Below are positions 10,545 to 21,800 of a stretch of DNA of 64,000 bases, piece by piece (within the stretch, counting starts at the first letter, position 1; every line of letters begins with the position of its first letter). The notes beneath the pieces were generated by a model. The model was not told the DNA's origin. It made no database searches and was given only the letters and a program-made list of their open reading frames with translations. This stretch comes from Lasiosphaeris hirsuta (taxonomy: Eukaryota > Ascomycota > Sordariomycetes > Sordariales > Lasiosphaeriaceae), in NCBI GenBank assembly GCA_030549175.1, contig JAUKUA010000001.1, forward strand, positions 1,240,001 through 1,304,000, given 5' to 3'. Both the position numbers and the translations under genes were made by a program.

Positions 10545-11834
10545 CTACGTCTCTCCAAAAACAAACAACCCCTTCCCACTCCTGAAGCCCTCTAGTGTCC
10601 CCTGCACCGCCTCCTTCAATACCGTCTCCTTGGTCTCCCAGTCCCACTTGACCTCCTCCACCGGCGCCGCCTCAAACTTACCATCCTGCATCAGCGCCAC
10701 AATCTCCTCAATCGTCTTGCGCTTCTCGCCCGGGTTCTCGCGTGCCCACTCGCTCAGCCAGAAACCCTCAAACCGCAGCCTCTTGAAGATCTGTGGTCCC
10801 GTCGGGAACATGAACGGCTGCCGCGACATGCCGCCGTACGTTACCATGGTGCCCTTGGGGCTGAGGGCGCGCACGATAGCGGAGGCGGACTTGCCACCGA
10901 CGCAGTTGAGCCCGAGGAGGACAGGGTCACGGCCGTCGCGGGTGAGGGATTTGAGCGTGGACGAGAAGGCGCGGTCGAGGAACTCGGCCTCGGTGAGCAC
11001 GACGGTGGCGCCTAGCGAGGTGAGGGAGGCCTTGAGGGCCTCGGTCTCGGCCTCGGTCGCGCGCGCCCGGATGACGTTGATGGAGCGCAGGCCCCAGAGG
11101 CGGCCAAGCTGGATCGCGGCGCGCCCAACGCCTGAGTTAGCGCCGTTTTGCAGGAACCAAGCGCCGCCTGGTGTGGAGGGGTCTTTGGAGAAGGAGGCGA
11201 CGGATGCCGCGATCAGGTCGGTGTAGTCGCGCAGCATGCGGTAGGCCGAGCACGGGTTGATTGAGACGGTGGCGACTTGGGCCGGGGTCAGGCCTTCGTG
11301 GGAGGTGACGGGGATCAGGGTGCGGTCGGCGTGCTCGGCGACGGCATGGGTGCGCAGCGTGCCGAAGCCGGTGGTCGCGGGGATGGCCCAGTCGCCGCGG
11401 CGGAGTGTGGAAACGCCGGCGCTGACGGCGACGACCTCAAAAACGCCCTCGTTGCCGGGGATCACGGAGGGCTCCGGGGTGCCGAGGAGCGGTGAGAACT
11501 GTGGCTTGACGCCGTAGATGCCCTGGATCGTGTTGACGTCGGAGGGGTTCACCGGGGCGGCCAGCGTGCGCAGCAGCACGGCGCCCTCGGGCAGCTGGGG
11601 TGAGATGGAGTGCGTGTGCAGGTGCAGCACGTCGGAAGGCTCGCCGAATTTGGAGAATACGAGCGTCTTGGCCTGGGTGTAGCCATAGGGCCCCGACTTA
11701 TGGCGGCGCGCCATTAGGGGGGCGGTCAGCGGGCGTGTCAGTGCTCCGAGCCGCTGCGGCCGGGACAGGACCGAGCGGAGGAGCCCGGTGCTGCCACCGA
11801 GGCGGAGAGGGGCCTGGGGGCCGAGAGCCGGCAT
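10545..11834 (-). CDS. etr1: Mitochondrial 2-enoyl thioester (enoyl-ACP) reductase
   Basis: This enzyme catalyses NADPH-dependent reduction of trans-2-enoyl-ACP, the last step of each cycle of mitochondrial type II fatty acid synthesis. That pathway supplies lipoate precursors and supports respiration. The frame is intron-free, 429 residues, with the ATG at 11834. Residues 1-46 are Arg/Leu/Ser-rich without acids, a matrix presequence. The medium-chain dehydrogenase/reductase fold follows. Tyr107 in IQGIYG aligns with the catalytic Tyr of Candida Etr1p. The nucleotide-binding segment is near residues 235-255 (QNGANSGVGRAAIQ), and the chain ends in the family's GKGLFVF-type terminus. No zinc-ligand pattern is present, which fits Etr1/MECR rather than alcohol dehydrogenases. 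Confidence 0.94.
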   Translation of the reverse strand: MPALGPQAPLRLGGSTGLLRSVLSRPQRLGALTRPLTAPLMARRHKSGPYGYTQAKTLVFSKFGEPSDVLHLHTHSISPQLPEGAVLLRTLAAPVNPSDVNTIQGIYGVKPQFSPLLGTPEPSVIPGNEGVFEVVAVSAGVSTLRRGDWAIPATTGFGTLRTHAVAEHADRTLIPVTSHEGLTPAQVATVSINPCSAYRMLRDYTDLIAASVASFSKDPSTPGGAWFLQNGANSGVGRAAIQLGRLWGLRSINVIRARATEAETEALKASLTSLGATVVLTEAEFLDRAFSSTLKSLTRDGRDPVLLGLNCVGGKSASAIVRALSPKGTMVTYGGMSRQPFMFPTGPQIFKRLRFEGFWLSEWARENPGEKRKTIEEIVALMQDGKFEAAPVEEVKWDWETKETVLKEAVQGTLEGFRSGKGLFVFGET

Positions 11835-13534
11835 TTTGCTTTTGCTTTTCTTACGTCGCTTGTTAGGATTGGCAAGGGGATGCTGTTATGCGCAAGCTGC
11901 ATATAGCTGATCAGTACTGATGTTTGGCTTGCTGGATGCTTTCATCTACGAACCAATGGTTTTGCAACAAAACTATGAAGCAAATCGTCCTTACTGCGTC
12001 TTCTTAGCAGGCCTCACTCTCGCTCCTGGGGTTGGCGCTCGACAGGAGAAGCATCCGCTTAGCGATATTTTTTCGGATTGAAAATTGCAGATCGGGGCCC
12101 GCTAAAAGCTGCTGTGGTGGTGACGTCGGAAGTGTTTGCATTGGAGCTTCCCGCACCCCACAAATTCAGGGGGTACATACCGGGTGTACCTTCCTAGCAT
12201 TTCGCGGGGAAAGCTCAGCTGTTCGAGCTCAGCTTTTTGAGTCAGCGGCATCAACGTTCAGATGGCAGCTCGGCTATTGCCGCTAGCTTATCATTTGTCT
12301 GTTGGACTCATTCAACTTCACCTCTCTTCATCCCCTTTGGGCACATAATGTCGCCGCATATCATACTTTAATCAACGATCGCATTATCGACCCTCGCCAT
12401 AGCGCAACGTCTCCACGGGAAAGTCGAGTCGTCTGACCATCCGGCCGAAAAACCGGTCATTAACTCGACCTGTTATACCTGCACCCGACCAGGCCGAAGC
12501 AAATTGAGGGGTCAAAGCGGGATGCGACCATTCTTAGGCGATGCCCTCGTCACCTCGTCAAAAACCACGCATCTCTTAGACGACAGACTGGTGCTACTGC
12601 TGTATGTGGAGGACCTATCTGCTGCGACGCCATGGTACACAAATTCGAATAACACAGACGTATAGCTCAAAGATCGAGTTTAGTTAAATATGTTGACATC
12701 ACAACCCCGGCTTCACACAGCCAGACGGGAGCTTGAGACAGCTCGCTGGTTTGCTTGTAGTTCCACGGGCTTGCCCGCCCAGCTGCTAAGCAAGAGCGGA
12801 CAACAGCCTACTTCAATATTTTCGAGTCCAAACCACAGGGTATGGAGATGAGAGAGAATATGCAGAAAAAACCTAGGTTCGGTCGTAAAGAGCCGCCAGC
12901 TCTAGCTTTCTCATTCCCCCCTTTTCCCTGACTATCTCACCAGTCAAGCCAGCTAGGCTGCCATTTTCTATCTCACATTATAAGGTATGTATCATAAAAA
13001 AGCAAAGGGCCATCCGTCAAAAGCAGCCTTCCTCCCCCACCCCGCCTTTCTCAGCAGAAAAGACATGTAAAACACGTAACAAAATAAAGCAAATTGTGTC
13101 CACTGAAGAAAAAAAAAAAGAAAAAAGAAAAGAAGAAAAACAAGGGGTGGGGTGGGGAAAAGAGGCCATCGGTTCTGGTTGTCATTTGCGCTCTGTGAAG
13201 GGGGTCGTCAAAGCGTGGTAAAACCACAATAGACATCGCGAATACAAGAAAATAGTTAGGTTTGGGAGAAACCGCCATGATGGAGCAAAATGAAAAAGGA
13301 AATCTTTCGTGCACAAATGAGTGAGCCCGTAAGAAATGGGGTATCTTGATCCACCACAAATCTCCTCCCGGTAACTGCCTCCTTCACACCTCTCTCGTTC
13401 TCTTCCACTGGTGTCTCCTTCCATAACGATGGTCTTGGTCTCGGCCTCTTGCTCCTTGAAAAAGAGATACATTCCAGCATCTCCGAAAGGAAACATGCAC
13501 ACCATTTTGCCGCGCTATAGATGACCACCCTTGT
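11835..13534. other. Intergenic: etr1 promoter and 3' region of next gene
   Basis: This 1.7-kb stretch has no supportable gene. The first part is the etr1 promoter and leader. The right part is downstream of the minus-strand gene that stops at 13535. It holds an A/G-rich purine tract at about 13105-13142. Short frames between 13051 and 13528 on the minus strand look like 3' UTR sequence. Confidence 0.5.
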
Positions 13535-14212
13535 TCAATTTATATTCTTGAACAGGTCGCTCCCAAAGCCTGTATCATCCTTAATATCAAGCTTCGACTT
13601 GATCTCGCTCAGTTCCGGGATCATCGGAGGAGGCGGGCCCATATCACGCTTGTCCTCGGTCGGCGACAAGAGCGCCAAGCTTGCCCGCTTATTGTCGCCA
13701 CCGCTCCGTAACCGACTGAACCACCCACTCGACCGCTTTGCCTTGCGGCCGTCCATCACGCTGCTACTGCTGCGGCTCGACGGTCGTACTCCGTGCCCGC
13801 TCTCGGTGCTACCAATCGTCGATTCCTCGCCGTTGGCGTACGCATTGTTCAGCAGGTTGCGGCTAAAAAGCCGGCGAATACTCCCGGGCCGGGAAGACAG
13901 CGTTGGTGATGCCGGGTTGTCCTCGGCCGGCCGCTTCGTACCAGAGAGGTTGGACCGCGGCGACGAGGCGAGGTTCGTTTTCTTTGGGATAATTGCGACA
14001 GCGAGATGGTTGGGCTTCGCGCTGACCCCATTGGTGGGTGTGTCGGGCGGTGTTGGGCCGGCCTCCTCTTGTATTGGCGACGGCAGCGGTGGCGGGATGT
14101 CGGTGCCATCGGTAAGAGAGGCGAATTTGAAGTCGAGGACGGGGAGCTCGAAGCGCTTGGCCGGCACTGCGCCCGTAGGCTTCACCGTTGTGGAATCTGT
14201 TCTGGACGGCAT
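13535..14212 (-). CDS. Small disordered fungal protein of unknown function
   Basis: 225 residues from the ATG at 14212. The open frame continues upstream to 14680, but that part looks like untranslated, low-complexity sequence. The protein is Ser/Pro/Lys-rich and predicted largely disordered. It has a basic Arg/Lys-rich middle (about residues 95-170, including RLFSRN and KRSSGWFSRL segments) and an acidic-hydrophobic end. The C terminus, around IPELSEIKSKLDI and ending in GSDLFKNIN, looks like a short conserved motif. No catalytic domain is visible. Function unknown; a regulatory or scaffold role is only a guess. Composition and the uninterrupted frame support a real gene, but the start is a choice. 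Confidence 0.65.
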   Translation of the reverse strand: MPSRTDSTTVKPTGAVPAKRFELPVLDFKFASLTDGTDIPPPLPSPIQEEAGPTPPDTPTNGVSAKPNHLAVAIIPKKTNLASSPRSNLSGTKRPAEDNPASPTLSSRPGSIRRLFSRNLLNNAYANGEESTIGSTESGHGVRPSSRSSSSVMDGRKAKRSSGWFSRLRSGGDNKRASLALLSPTEDKRDMGPPPPMIPELSEIKSKLDIKDDTGFGSDLFKNIN

Positions 14213-16530
14213 CACTGTGATGTGCTGGGCACTAGGTTGGTAGGATAGGTTGGATGAAGGGTGTTGGCGTGGAATGAATGAATGGCAGAGGCCAATGTGG
14301 GAACGAGGGGTGGAGGATCGCGGATCGTCCAAGCGTTGCTGGCAAGTGGTCGGTTTTGAGTCCAGTCGCGTCCGAGATTGCCAGATCTGGATGAATTGCG
14401 GAGGGCAAAGATGGTAGACGGTCCGGGAGGGGGAGGCGGGGGTCTGGCAACCGTCGAGATCAGGCGTCCTCTTGTCGACGAAGGTTTTTGGAAGCCCAAT
14501 GGAAGCAGAGATCCCACGAAGGGGTCTGAGCGAACGGATGGACAAGTCAAAGGGTGGCTTGAGACGATGGGGCTTCCGAGGGGCTGGTGGTGTTGGCCAA
14601 GAAAAGCGTTTTTGACCAAAGGGAACGAACGAACGGCGACGGGGCGATCGACGGCGCTCGGCCGCGGGAAGATGCAGCAACGTCCGAATGCCGATGCTTC
14701 AAATGGAAATTATCGAATTCGTAAATTCCAACCCGTCAATTGGGCCTGTTCGGCAACTGGTCCGGGCGATCGCCTCGTCAATTCTACCGCGCAAGACGAA
14801 ATAAAGTACTTTGCGCTCGCAGGACAGAGAGGAAAAGAGAAGGGGATCCCGGATTCTGGGGACGGTTGGCAGGGGAAAAGGTGGGCCTCGAGCAACGCGA
14901 AAGGGAACGAGATCCAGATACGGCCAAGCAGAAGTCGAGCGCACAAAAAGCTACCATCCCAGAAGCGAAGATTCTGGGAGCTGGTACTCCACTACTAGGT
15001 ATGCAGACCCACCTGCACCTACCTTTCCCATCTCTTGACCCTTATAAGCTTGGGCCTCTTTGGGGTGGCAGCTGGCTGACAAAAGGGGAACCCCTGTTTC
15101 CTCACAAGTCAACCTAACGGGCTCGCCAAACACTCAAGGCTGAAGCTCAAAAACTCTCTTTTTTCGGCAGGGCTGACAAAATGCAGAAGGTTGATACCTC
15201 AGACCCCAGCGCGCCTTTGACACCATCACAACAAATATCCTTGCCTGCTTTTTATCTGTGCGCCCAACGATGCCCCTCACCGGGCTCCCTTGCCGCGAAG
15301 GCAGTGGCGCTCTTGAGCCCGCCTAGGGTGCGACCCCCGGGAGGATCACGGAAGTAATTTATGCGAAGGGGGCGTTGTCCTCGTCACAACCCAGATCCTG
15401 AACCTGGAACCTTGCGTTTCGTCTTCCCCCGCTTCCCGTCGTCGGCATCCAGAAAGAAGGAAAGAAGGAAAGAAAAAAAAAATGATGCTGATGATCGGAC
15501 TGGATCGCCTGCTTCTTGGATCTCGTTTCACCACGGGGTCTTACGCGGTGGCGGTCGCAAATGCGTCATGCAAGTGATACACCATATCGCAACACGCTCC
15601 CTGTATCATTGGTCGTCATCGTAAAGTGCCGTTCGTTCATTGCAACAAGGGGGTGCAGTGGGAGCCGCAAATCGATCTTGGTCAAAGGACAGATCCAACC
15701 GCCTCAAACATAGTTATATAAAACGCAACACAGCACTTCGGGTCGCATGTGTCGCAGCAGCTCAGAGTAGCACTACCGTTCAGGATTTGCGATATTATCA
15801 AAATTACGGAACACCCATATAGAAATCGATCAGGCTTCCTTCGAAGCTGATCACCACGTCTGAAGATACCAGGTTCAACAAGTATCACCTATGCCTTGAC
15901 AAATTGGCGATCGTTGAGCTCCCCATCTTCCATATCTCGAACCATAATCACGGTTCGTATTTTCCCTAGGTTGTATCTGTGCACCTTTAACACCTATGGA
16001 TTCACATCTGGATTAGATATCGGAGTAGGAGGCATGTTAATGGTATCCTCAAGCAGACGCAGTCTTCTTCTCGTAGAACGACACCGTCTACTTGACTCAA
16101 GCGAGGCCAGCCCATTGGATTTAATGCTCCTTCTCGGTGTCACGATTCACTCGGAGTATCACTGGTTTGCGCTTCGTCAGACAGGTTCGCAAAGCGCTTA
16201 TGCAGTATAAATGGCAATACCACTCCCAAGATCCGACAACAACCAAGAACCAGCACATTTAACAAATCAAGCGACTTCCCTCAACCCTAGCTGTCTTATA
16301 ACACCTCGCACAGCACCCTCGCCATGTCGCTAGTGGTATATTCTAGCCATCATCAGCTGAGGCTCTCGTACTTACCCCCAAACCAGGGGGCAGCTCATTC
16401 GTCTCCGTGTTCCCCACTGTCTCTTGAACCCCCAACTCCATCAATCACCAACGCCCGCACCATGCGTCCTGAGGCCTAAATGCGGTCCATGTATCATATG
16501 GACTCACTCATCTTTACTAGCGACCGTAGG
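14213..16530. other. 2.3-kb gene-free interval
   Basis: This interval lies between the start of the small disordered gene and the stop of ubc13. It contains the promoter of the former and the 3' UTR of the latter. Frames up to about 206 codons occur but have biased, non-protein-like composition. No RNA gene is recognised. Confidence 0.5.
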
Positions 16531-17230
16531 CTACTTTGGGACAGCATGCTTCTGCGTCCACTCTCGCGCTGTGGCGATGGCGGCCTGCTCGTTCTCCTTC
16601 CACGATTTAGCGACGTCGGGGGCCAGCGGATCATCGGGGTTGGGGGCACCGAGTAGTGCTTGGATGGAGAGTAAGATGGTGCGAATCTGCAGTGCGGGTG
16701 ACCAGTTATCTAGCAGTAATGGTTAGTATATTCCCGATGTGTATCTTGCGTATTGTGGAGAGGTTGGCTCACTCTTCAAGACATCCAAGCAAATGCGCCC
16801 GAGCTTGTCGACGTTGGGGTGGAAGATCTTGGTAAGAAACCGTATCTTGGGCGGTGTCATAGGATAGTCGTCGGGCAGGAACAGCTCGAGTTTAAAGATG
16901 CCCCCTGGGATGATTCTGTCAGTATTTTGTCACTCGCATACTTGTACCCAAGTTTTTCGCATCCGTGTGCACGCTCACGCCGCCGATACCGGACCGAAGA
17001 ATAGAGCTCACCTTCGTAGGGGGACTGTGAAGGACCATGGATCTCAACATCAAAGTAGCGGAGGTTATCTTCGTGCGGTACTGCGCTGATACCAGGGACA
17101 CTGTCGCGATCCAAATAAGCTAGAGGACTTGAAGGTGCTGGGGAAGACGGGGGGGGGGGGGGGGGAGGGTTGCATACGGTTCGGCTAGGAGACGCTCGGT
17201 CTCCTTGATAATCCTCTTCGGTAGTGCCAT
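16531..17230 (-). CDS. ubc13: Ubiquitin-conjugating enzyme E2 Ubc13
   Basis: Ubc13 pairs with the E2 variant Mms2 to build Lys63-linked ubiquitin chains, notably on PCNA in error-free post-replication repair. Four exons are read: 17230-17178, 17100-17012, 16904-16773 and 16709-16531. Introns are 77, 107 and 63 nt with conserved phases. The 150-residue product agrees with yeast (153) and human (152). The UBC fold is complete: the N-terminal helix [15 protein letters not shown], the HPN motif at 76-78, the active-site Cys86 in GRICLDVLK, and the loop NNWSPALQI typical of Ubc13. It ends in HAVPK. A 17-nt C run on the coding strand sits just inside intron 1. It is divergent from mtc5 with 1.6 kb between starts. 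Identity is near certain; splice sites were placed to keep the conserved frame. Confidence 0.95.
17149..17165. repeat. 17-bp G homopolymer in ubc13 intron 1
   Basis: An unbroken run of 17 G on the plus strand (C on the coding strand) starts 12 nt after the 5' splice site of ubc13 intron 1. Its length is likely to vary between isolates and is prone to sequencing error. Confidence 0.85.
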
Positions 17231-18815
17231 CGTGGTGAGTCTAGAAGAGAAAGGTCAAGTAAGTCGATATGCCGGCTCTAAGTTGACCGAGCGATGGGGA
17301 GTAACGCCTGAGAGCGCTGCCTTGAGGGGCTGAAAGGAGGGGTAGTAGCGTCAAGACAAATGCCCAGCAAACACAATCAGAAGCACGGTGGTAATGGAGT
17401 TGCAGAGCTTGAGCGGCTCTGAAGAAGAAGGAAGCAGGTTTAGAAGGTGGTTTGGCGTTGGCAAATGAGCTGCTAGCTGGTATTGACTTGTCGCGAGTGC
17501 GAGAGAAGCCAGAGGGGTCGGCTGCGCGCGTAGGTTGACAAAGACGCCGTCTTCATGGCGGGATGGCCCAATCAGTCACCGATAAGCGCACGGGCCATTA
17601 GAATCGTTCCAGAAGACTTGTCTCGCAGCAGTACACACACTTCTGAGCGAATAGCGAATCAGATGCTGATATTTGGCAGCAGATCCCCTACTCCGGATTG
17701 TCTGGGAGCCTTCGCACAAGGTGTATGGGCAGACACCTTCCTTGACACGACAAACTTGAATGAGATGTTTGTTTTTGGTGATGGCCCGATCTTCCACTAT
17801 ACTGGAGCCAACATGTTTGAAAGACTGCTCACAGGAGGCTTACTAGCCCTAAAATAATTTGGTAAGAACACCGTAGGGGAAATACAATACCTCCCGCTTA
17901 GGTATCTTGTTCTCAGGCTGTTACTACATGCACACCTCACCGTCAACATTGAGTTGCGGATGTATGTGTATGCTTGGGCTTCGGCAACTTTTCACCGAAA
18001 GCATAGGCACTCTGCTGGCGGACAGAATATGAGGAAGCACCCAATGGAATACCTAAATATGAAAGTGACTTACTGAGAACCCTCTCGAAAAGTTCTATAT
18101 TGGTTCAGCGTGACCTTTGGAACATCTCTCAAAACTACTGGGTTCATTGTATCCAATCACCACACCGATCGAGATTGAGGATGTTGGCCGGCGATATATC
18201 ATTCATCTTCTCTGTCCTGGAGGCTGAAAGATAAGCTCCGGCGAGCTGAGATGGAACTGCTTCAAAATCTCCGTCCTTTTTTGTCCGCCAATGCAAAGCA
18301 AACCGAGAATATGTAGATATATAAGCTAGAAGAAAACCATATGGCTTTGCGATGGTGAGATTCAGTTTGTGCACCACACAAGACGACTAAAGAGAAAGGA
18401 CGGGAGGGAACGGTGCCTAATTGGACCGGGAAGCAAATGGGTTAGGTGAGCCAATTGAAGAAGCTGGAAAACGCCATCCTGGTTGCGACACATGGATCAC
18501 AAGGCGACCTTGACATAGCATAGTCGCCAAGAGACCAAAGCTCTGGGAGACGTCGACCCCCACAAAGCGCTCGGTTGCCAGAACCTGGCCGAATCTCTCC
18601 CATTTAGCGGATTTGGATGCAGACGACCTGGATGCAGCCATTGTGAGACTTGAGCATTTGCAGGCTCGTTGCAGGACTGCCACGCCAATCGCGCCAATTG
18701 CGCCAAACGCCTGCGAACCTCCAATTACGCAGTAATCCACACCATCGCATGGCCCGAATCCGGGTCGCGCAACGCCGGATGCCATCTGTGCCATCGATGC
18801 GATCCTTAGGCAACC
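17231..18815. promoter_or_regulatory. Divergent ubc13/mtc5 intergenic region
   Basis: 1585 bp between the start codons of ubc13 (minus) and mtc5 (plus). Short frames of 70-125 codons occur on both strands without recognisable features. It should contain both promoters. I see no conserved element. Confidence 0.45.
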
Positions 18816-21800
18816 ATGCCTTACACGTTTGACCGTCCCTCAGACACTCCGAAGAAAGGAAAGTCGATCAAGTCGGCCTTCGACAGCGAGAGCTTCGACG
18901 CCGATGGCACAATCCACGTCGCCGGCCTAGTGGGCTCGGCAACCATCTCCCCGTCGGGACGGGATGTTGCCCTTGCATCGTGAGGAACCCATTTCTGGCT
19001 TTCCCTGTCACCGTCAGAAACCCACAGCTGAACTCGTGAAATATAGCCCCGATGGCCTGGCCATAATAGACTTGGACTCTCCATGGAGCCCACCACGCAA
19101 GCTGAGCAGCCACGGACTTCCATGGCTTGTTGTTGATGTTCAATGGTCGCCATTCGCCGCTCGCGACTACTGGGTTGCCTCAACAGCTAATCACCGTTGC
19201 CTTGTGTGGAACCTCAACTTGCGCGATGACTCGCCGTCTGGTGCCATCGAGCACTCACTGCAGGCCCATACCAGGGCTATTACTGATATCAATTTTTCCG
19301 CTCACCATCCTGATTCTCTGGCGACCTGTGCTGTCGATGGCTATGTCAACTGCTGGGATCTCCGGAGGCCAAGGCAACCTGTCCTGACCTTCTGCGACTG
19401 GTTTGCTGGCGCAACCCAAGTCAAATACAACCGCCAGGATCCCCATATTCTCGCTTCGTCGCATGATCGGTGGCTCCATATCTGGGACGACAGAAAATCT
19501 GCTGAGCCCCTGAAGACTATTAGCGCTCACACCTCCAAGATCTACGGCCTAGACTGGAACCGCACCCAATCGACGTCTCTTGTTACTTGCTCACTAGACA
19601 AGAGCATCAAGTTCTGGGACTACAGTAGAGCCGACGAAGTGCCAGAGAAGGTTATCCGAACCAACTTCCCTGTATGGAGAGCGCGACATACCCCATTCGG
19701 CTGTGGCTTGCTCGCCATGCCTCAAAATGAACCAGGAAATCTTTACCTCTACGACCGGCGGCCCAATGCCAACTACCCGGCTAATGGGAAAGCTGAGCCC
19801 GTTGCTATCTTCCAGGGCCACGGGAACCACAAGGTCAAGGAATTCTTGTGGAGGAGCCGAGGAGGCGTCAGCAATGACAACGTGGATAACCGAGAGTTCC
19901 AGCTAGTCTCTTGGGGCGAGGACAATGAGCTCCGACTTCAAAAGGTGGATCCTGGAATCTTTGAATCCGTTGGCTATTATCGGGGAACCGCCTTGAGGAA
20001 GAATCTTGTCATTACCCGGAAGGGAGCAGCATACAAAACCTTTCGTACCGTTGACGACACGGTCCATCGTGATCGGCGGAGCGCAACCATGAGTGACCCT
20101 CGCCCAGGAAGCGGTGGACAGTTCCGCTCTAGTGCCCTTAGTCTCGGCCTTCACTCGCGGCTGCGTCGGGTTGGGCCGACCTGGAGAACAACCTCAATGA
20201 AGGCAAATTCGAAAACTGGAAAAAGTGTGGACAAAAGCCAACTTCAAATAGGATGGATGAAAGGCATTACCATGTCCAAGAGAAAATCCAGCTCGGATAT
20301 TCCGGGTCGTTTAGGGTCCAAGGACTCGGGTATGTTCAGTCCTGGTTACGACGGCGGCTGGGGCGATCCTGAGACGATCCAAGATGAGTTTCTCCGTATA
20401 AGCACCCAGCTCCCCAATGTGAAATGGGAGAATATCGATATGGATACCCTCACCTTGAACGCCTCTTTGAGGGGTCCATGGGGTGTCAACCAGGAGACGA
20501 TATTCATCAAAGTCAAAGTCGATATTCCCGCCAGTTATCCCAAGACGAAGGCGCCGATATTCGTCGTCGAAAAGAGCTCATTCATGCCCGAGGAAACCCA
20601 CAAGAAGATTGAGTGTGAGCTACGTGAACTTGGAAGTCGATTTTTGAAGAGAAGGGAGAACTGTCTTGGTGTCGCGTTCACATACTTGCTCGGCGAGGTG
20701 GATCTTGAGACAAGCACAACCTTCTTCAAAAACGTGAGGGATCTGGATGATGAGATGGACGCACTTGCAGACGAGAGCTCTAGCGAGGAGGATGAACACG
20801 ACATCCCTGCAGGGGGTTCGGCATCCATGTCACAGGAGCTCACAGGGAGCATCGAACTTGATCCTACGGCTACTCTGGCCTCGACCCAACGTCTTGTTAT
20901 ACCTCCGCTGCCTAGATATTGCGGCGCTAGGTTCTCCAACGACGGGCGACTCGTCTGCTTCTTTCCTACAAAGGAAGAGAAGGACAAGGCAAGGGCTCTA
21001 TTTGCTGTCTCTAATGCAGACACATATAGAGAACGGTCCAAGGGAGAGCCGACCTTCGCCGGATTTGGACGCCTTGCCCCCAATTCGCCACCTCCCAAGC
21101 GCAGGTTCAACGACGAAACTTCGGCGACCGACGAGCCATCTGGAGAGTCAGACGGTTCGGAATCGGACTCATCCAGCGGGTCCGAGCCCACCACGGTGCA
21201 CAAGATCAGTCTATGGTATCAGAATGGACGTCATTTCAGCAGAAAGACATGGAGTGCCAACGACTCTGTACGCTCTAGCGGAGCGGGGACCGGCGCCGGG
21301 ACTGGGACTGGCACTGGTGCAAGCCGGAAAAGGGCCGGCAAGCCCAAAAATGTCATTGCGATATATGACCTACGGGGCGAACTACCATCGAAGAAGCAAT
21401 TTGCCCAAGAGTATGCCATATTTGGCGACGGCGCCGATGTCTGCAAACATAATGCCGCGGTGGCTGAGAAATACGGATACCTCGACCTAGTTCACGTTTG
21501 GAACTATGCGGCACTTTTATTGAGGAAGGATATACCGCTGGAGCTCCATGAGATGCAGCGTAGGGGAGAGTCCGTTCTTGTCATCGCGCGGGACGCTGCT
21601 GCGCGTGCAAGAGACGAGGATGGCGAAAGCAGTGAGATTTCGAGCTTAGACGTCAACCTCTCTGGTCGAGTTCGGTGGGGATTCCATCCGCTAGCCCAAG
21701 ACTTAATCAGCGATCTCTTTGAGTACTTTGAGCGCGTTGCGGATATCCAGATGTTAGCGATGCTGGCTTGCATCTTTGGCGACTCTTCGACGGAAGACGG

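Noticed and set aside
10375..11226. 283-codon plus-strand frame over etr1
   Set aside because: Antisense shadow of etr1, which has clear family motifs on the other strand.
13182..13505. 107-codon minus-strand frame just downstream of the small disordered gene
   Set aside because: It begins 30 nt after that gene's stop and reads A/G-rich sequence; more likely 3' UTR.
15896..16210. 104-codon plus-strand frame
   Set aside because: No motif or conserved pattern, Ser/Arg/Leu-biased, and no exon partners.
20535..21203. 222-codon minus-strand frame over mtc5
   Set aside because: Antisense shadow of the RWD-linker part of mtc5.
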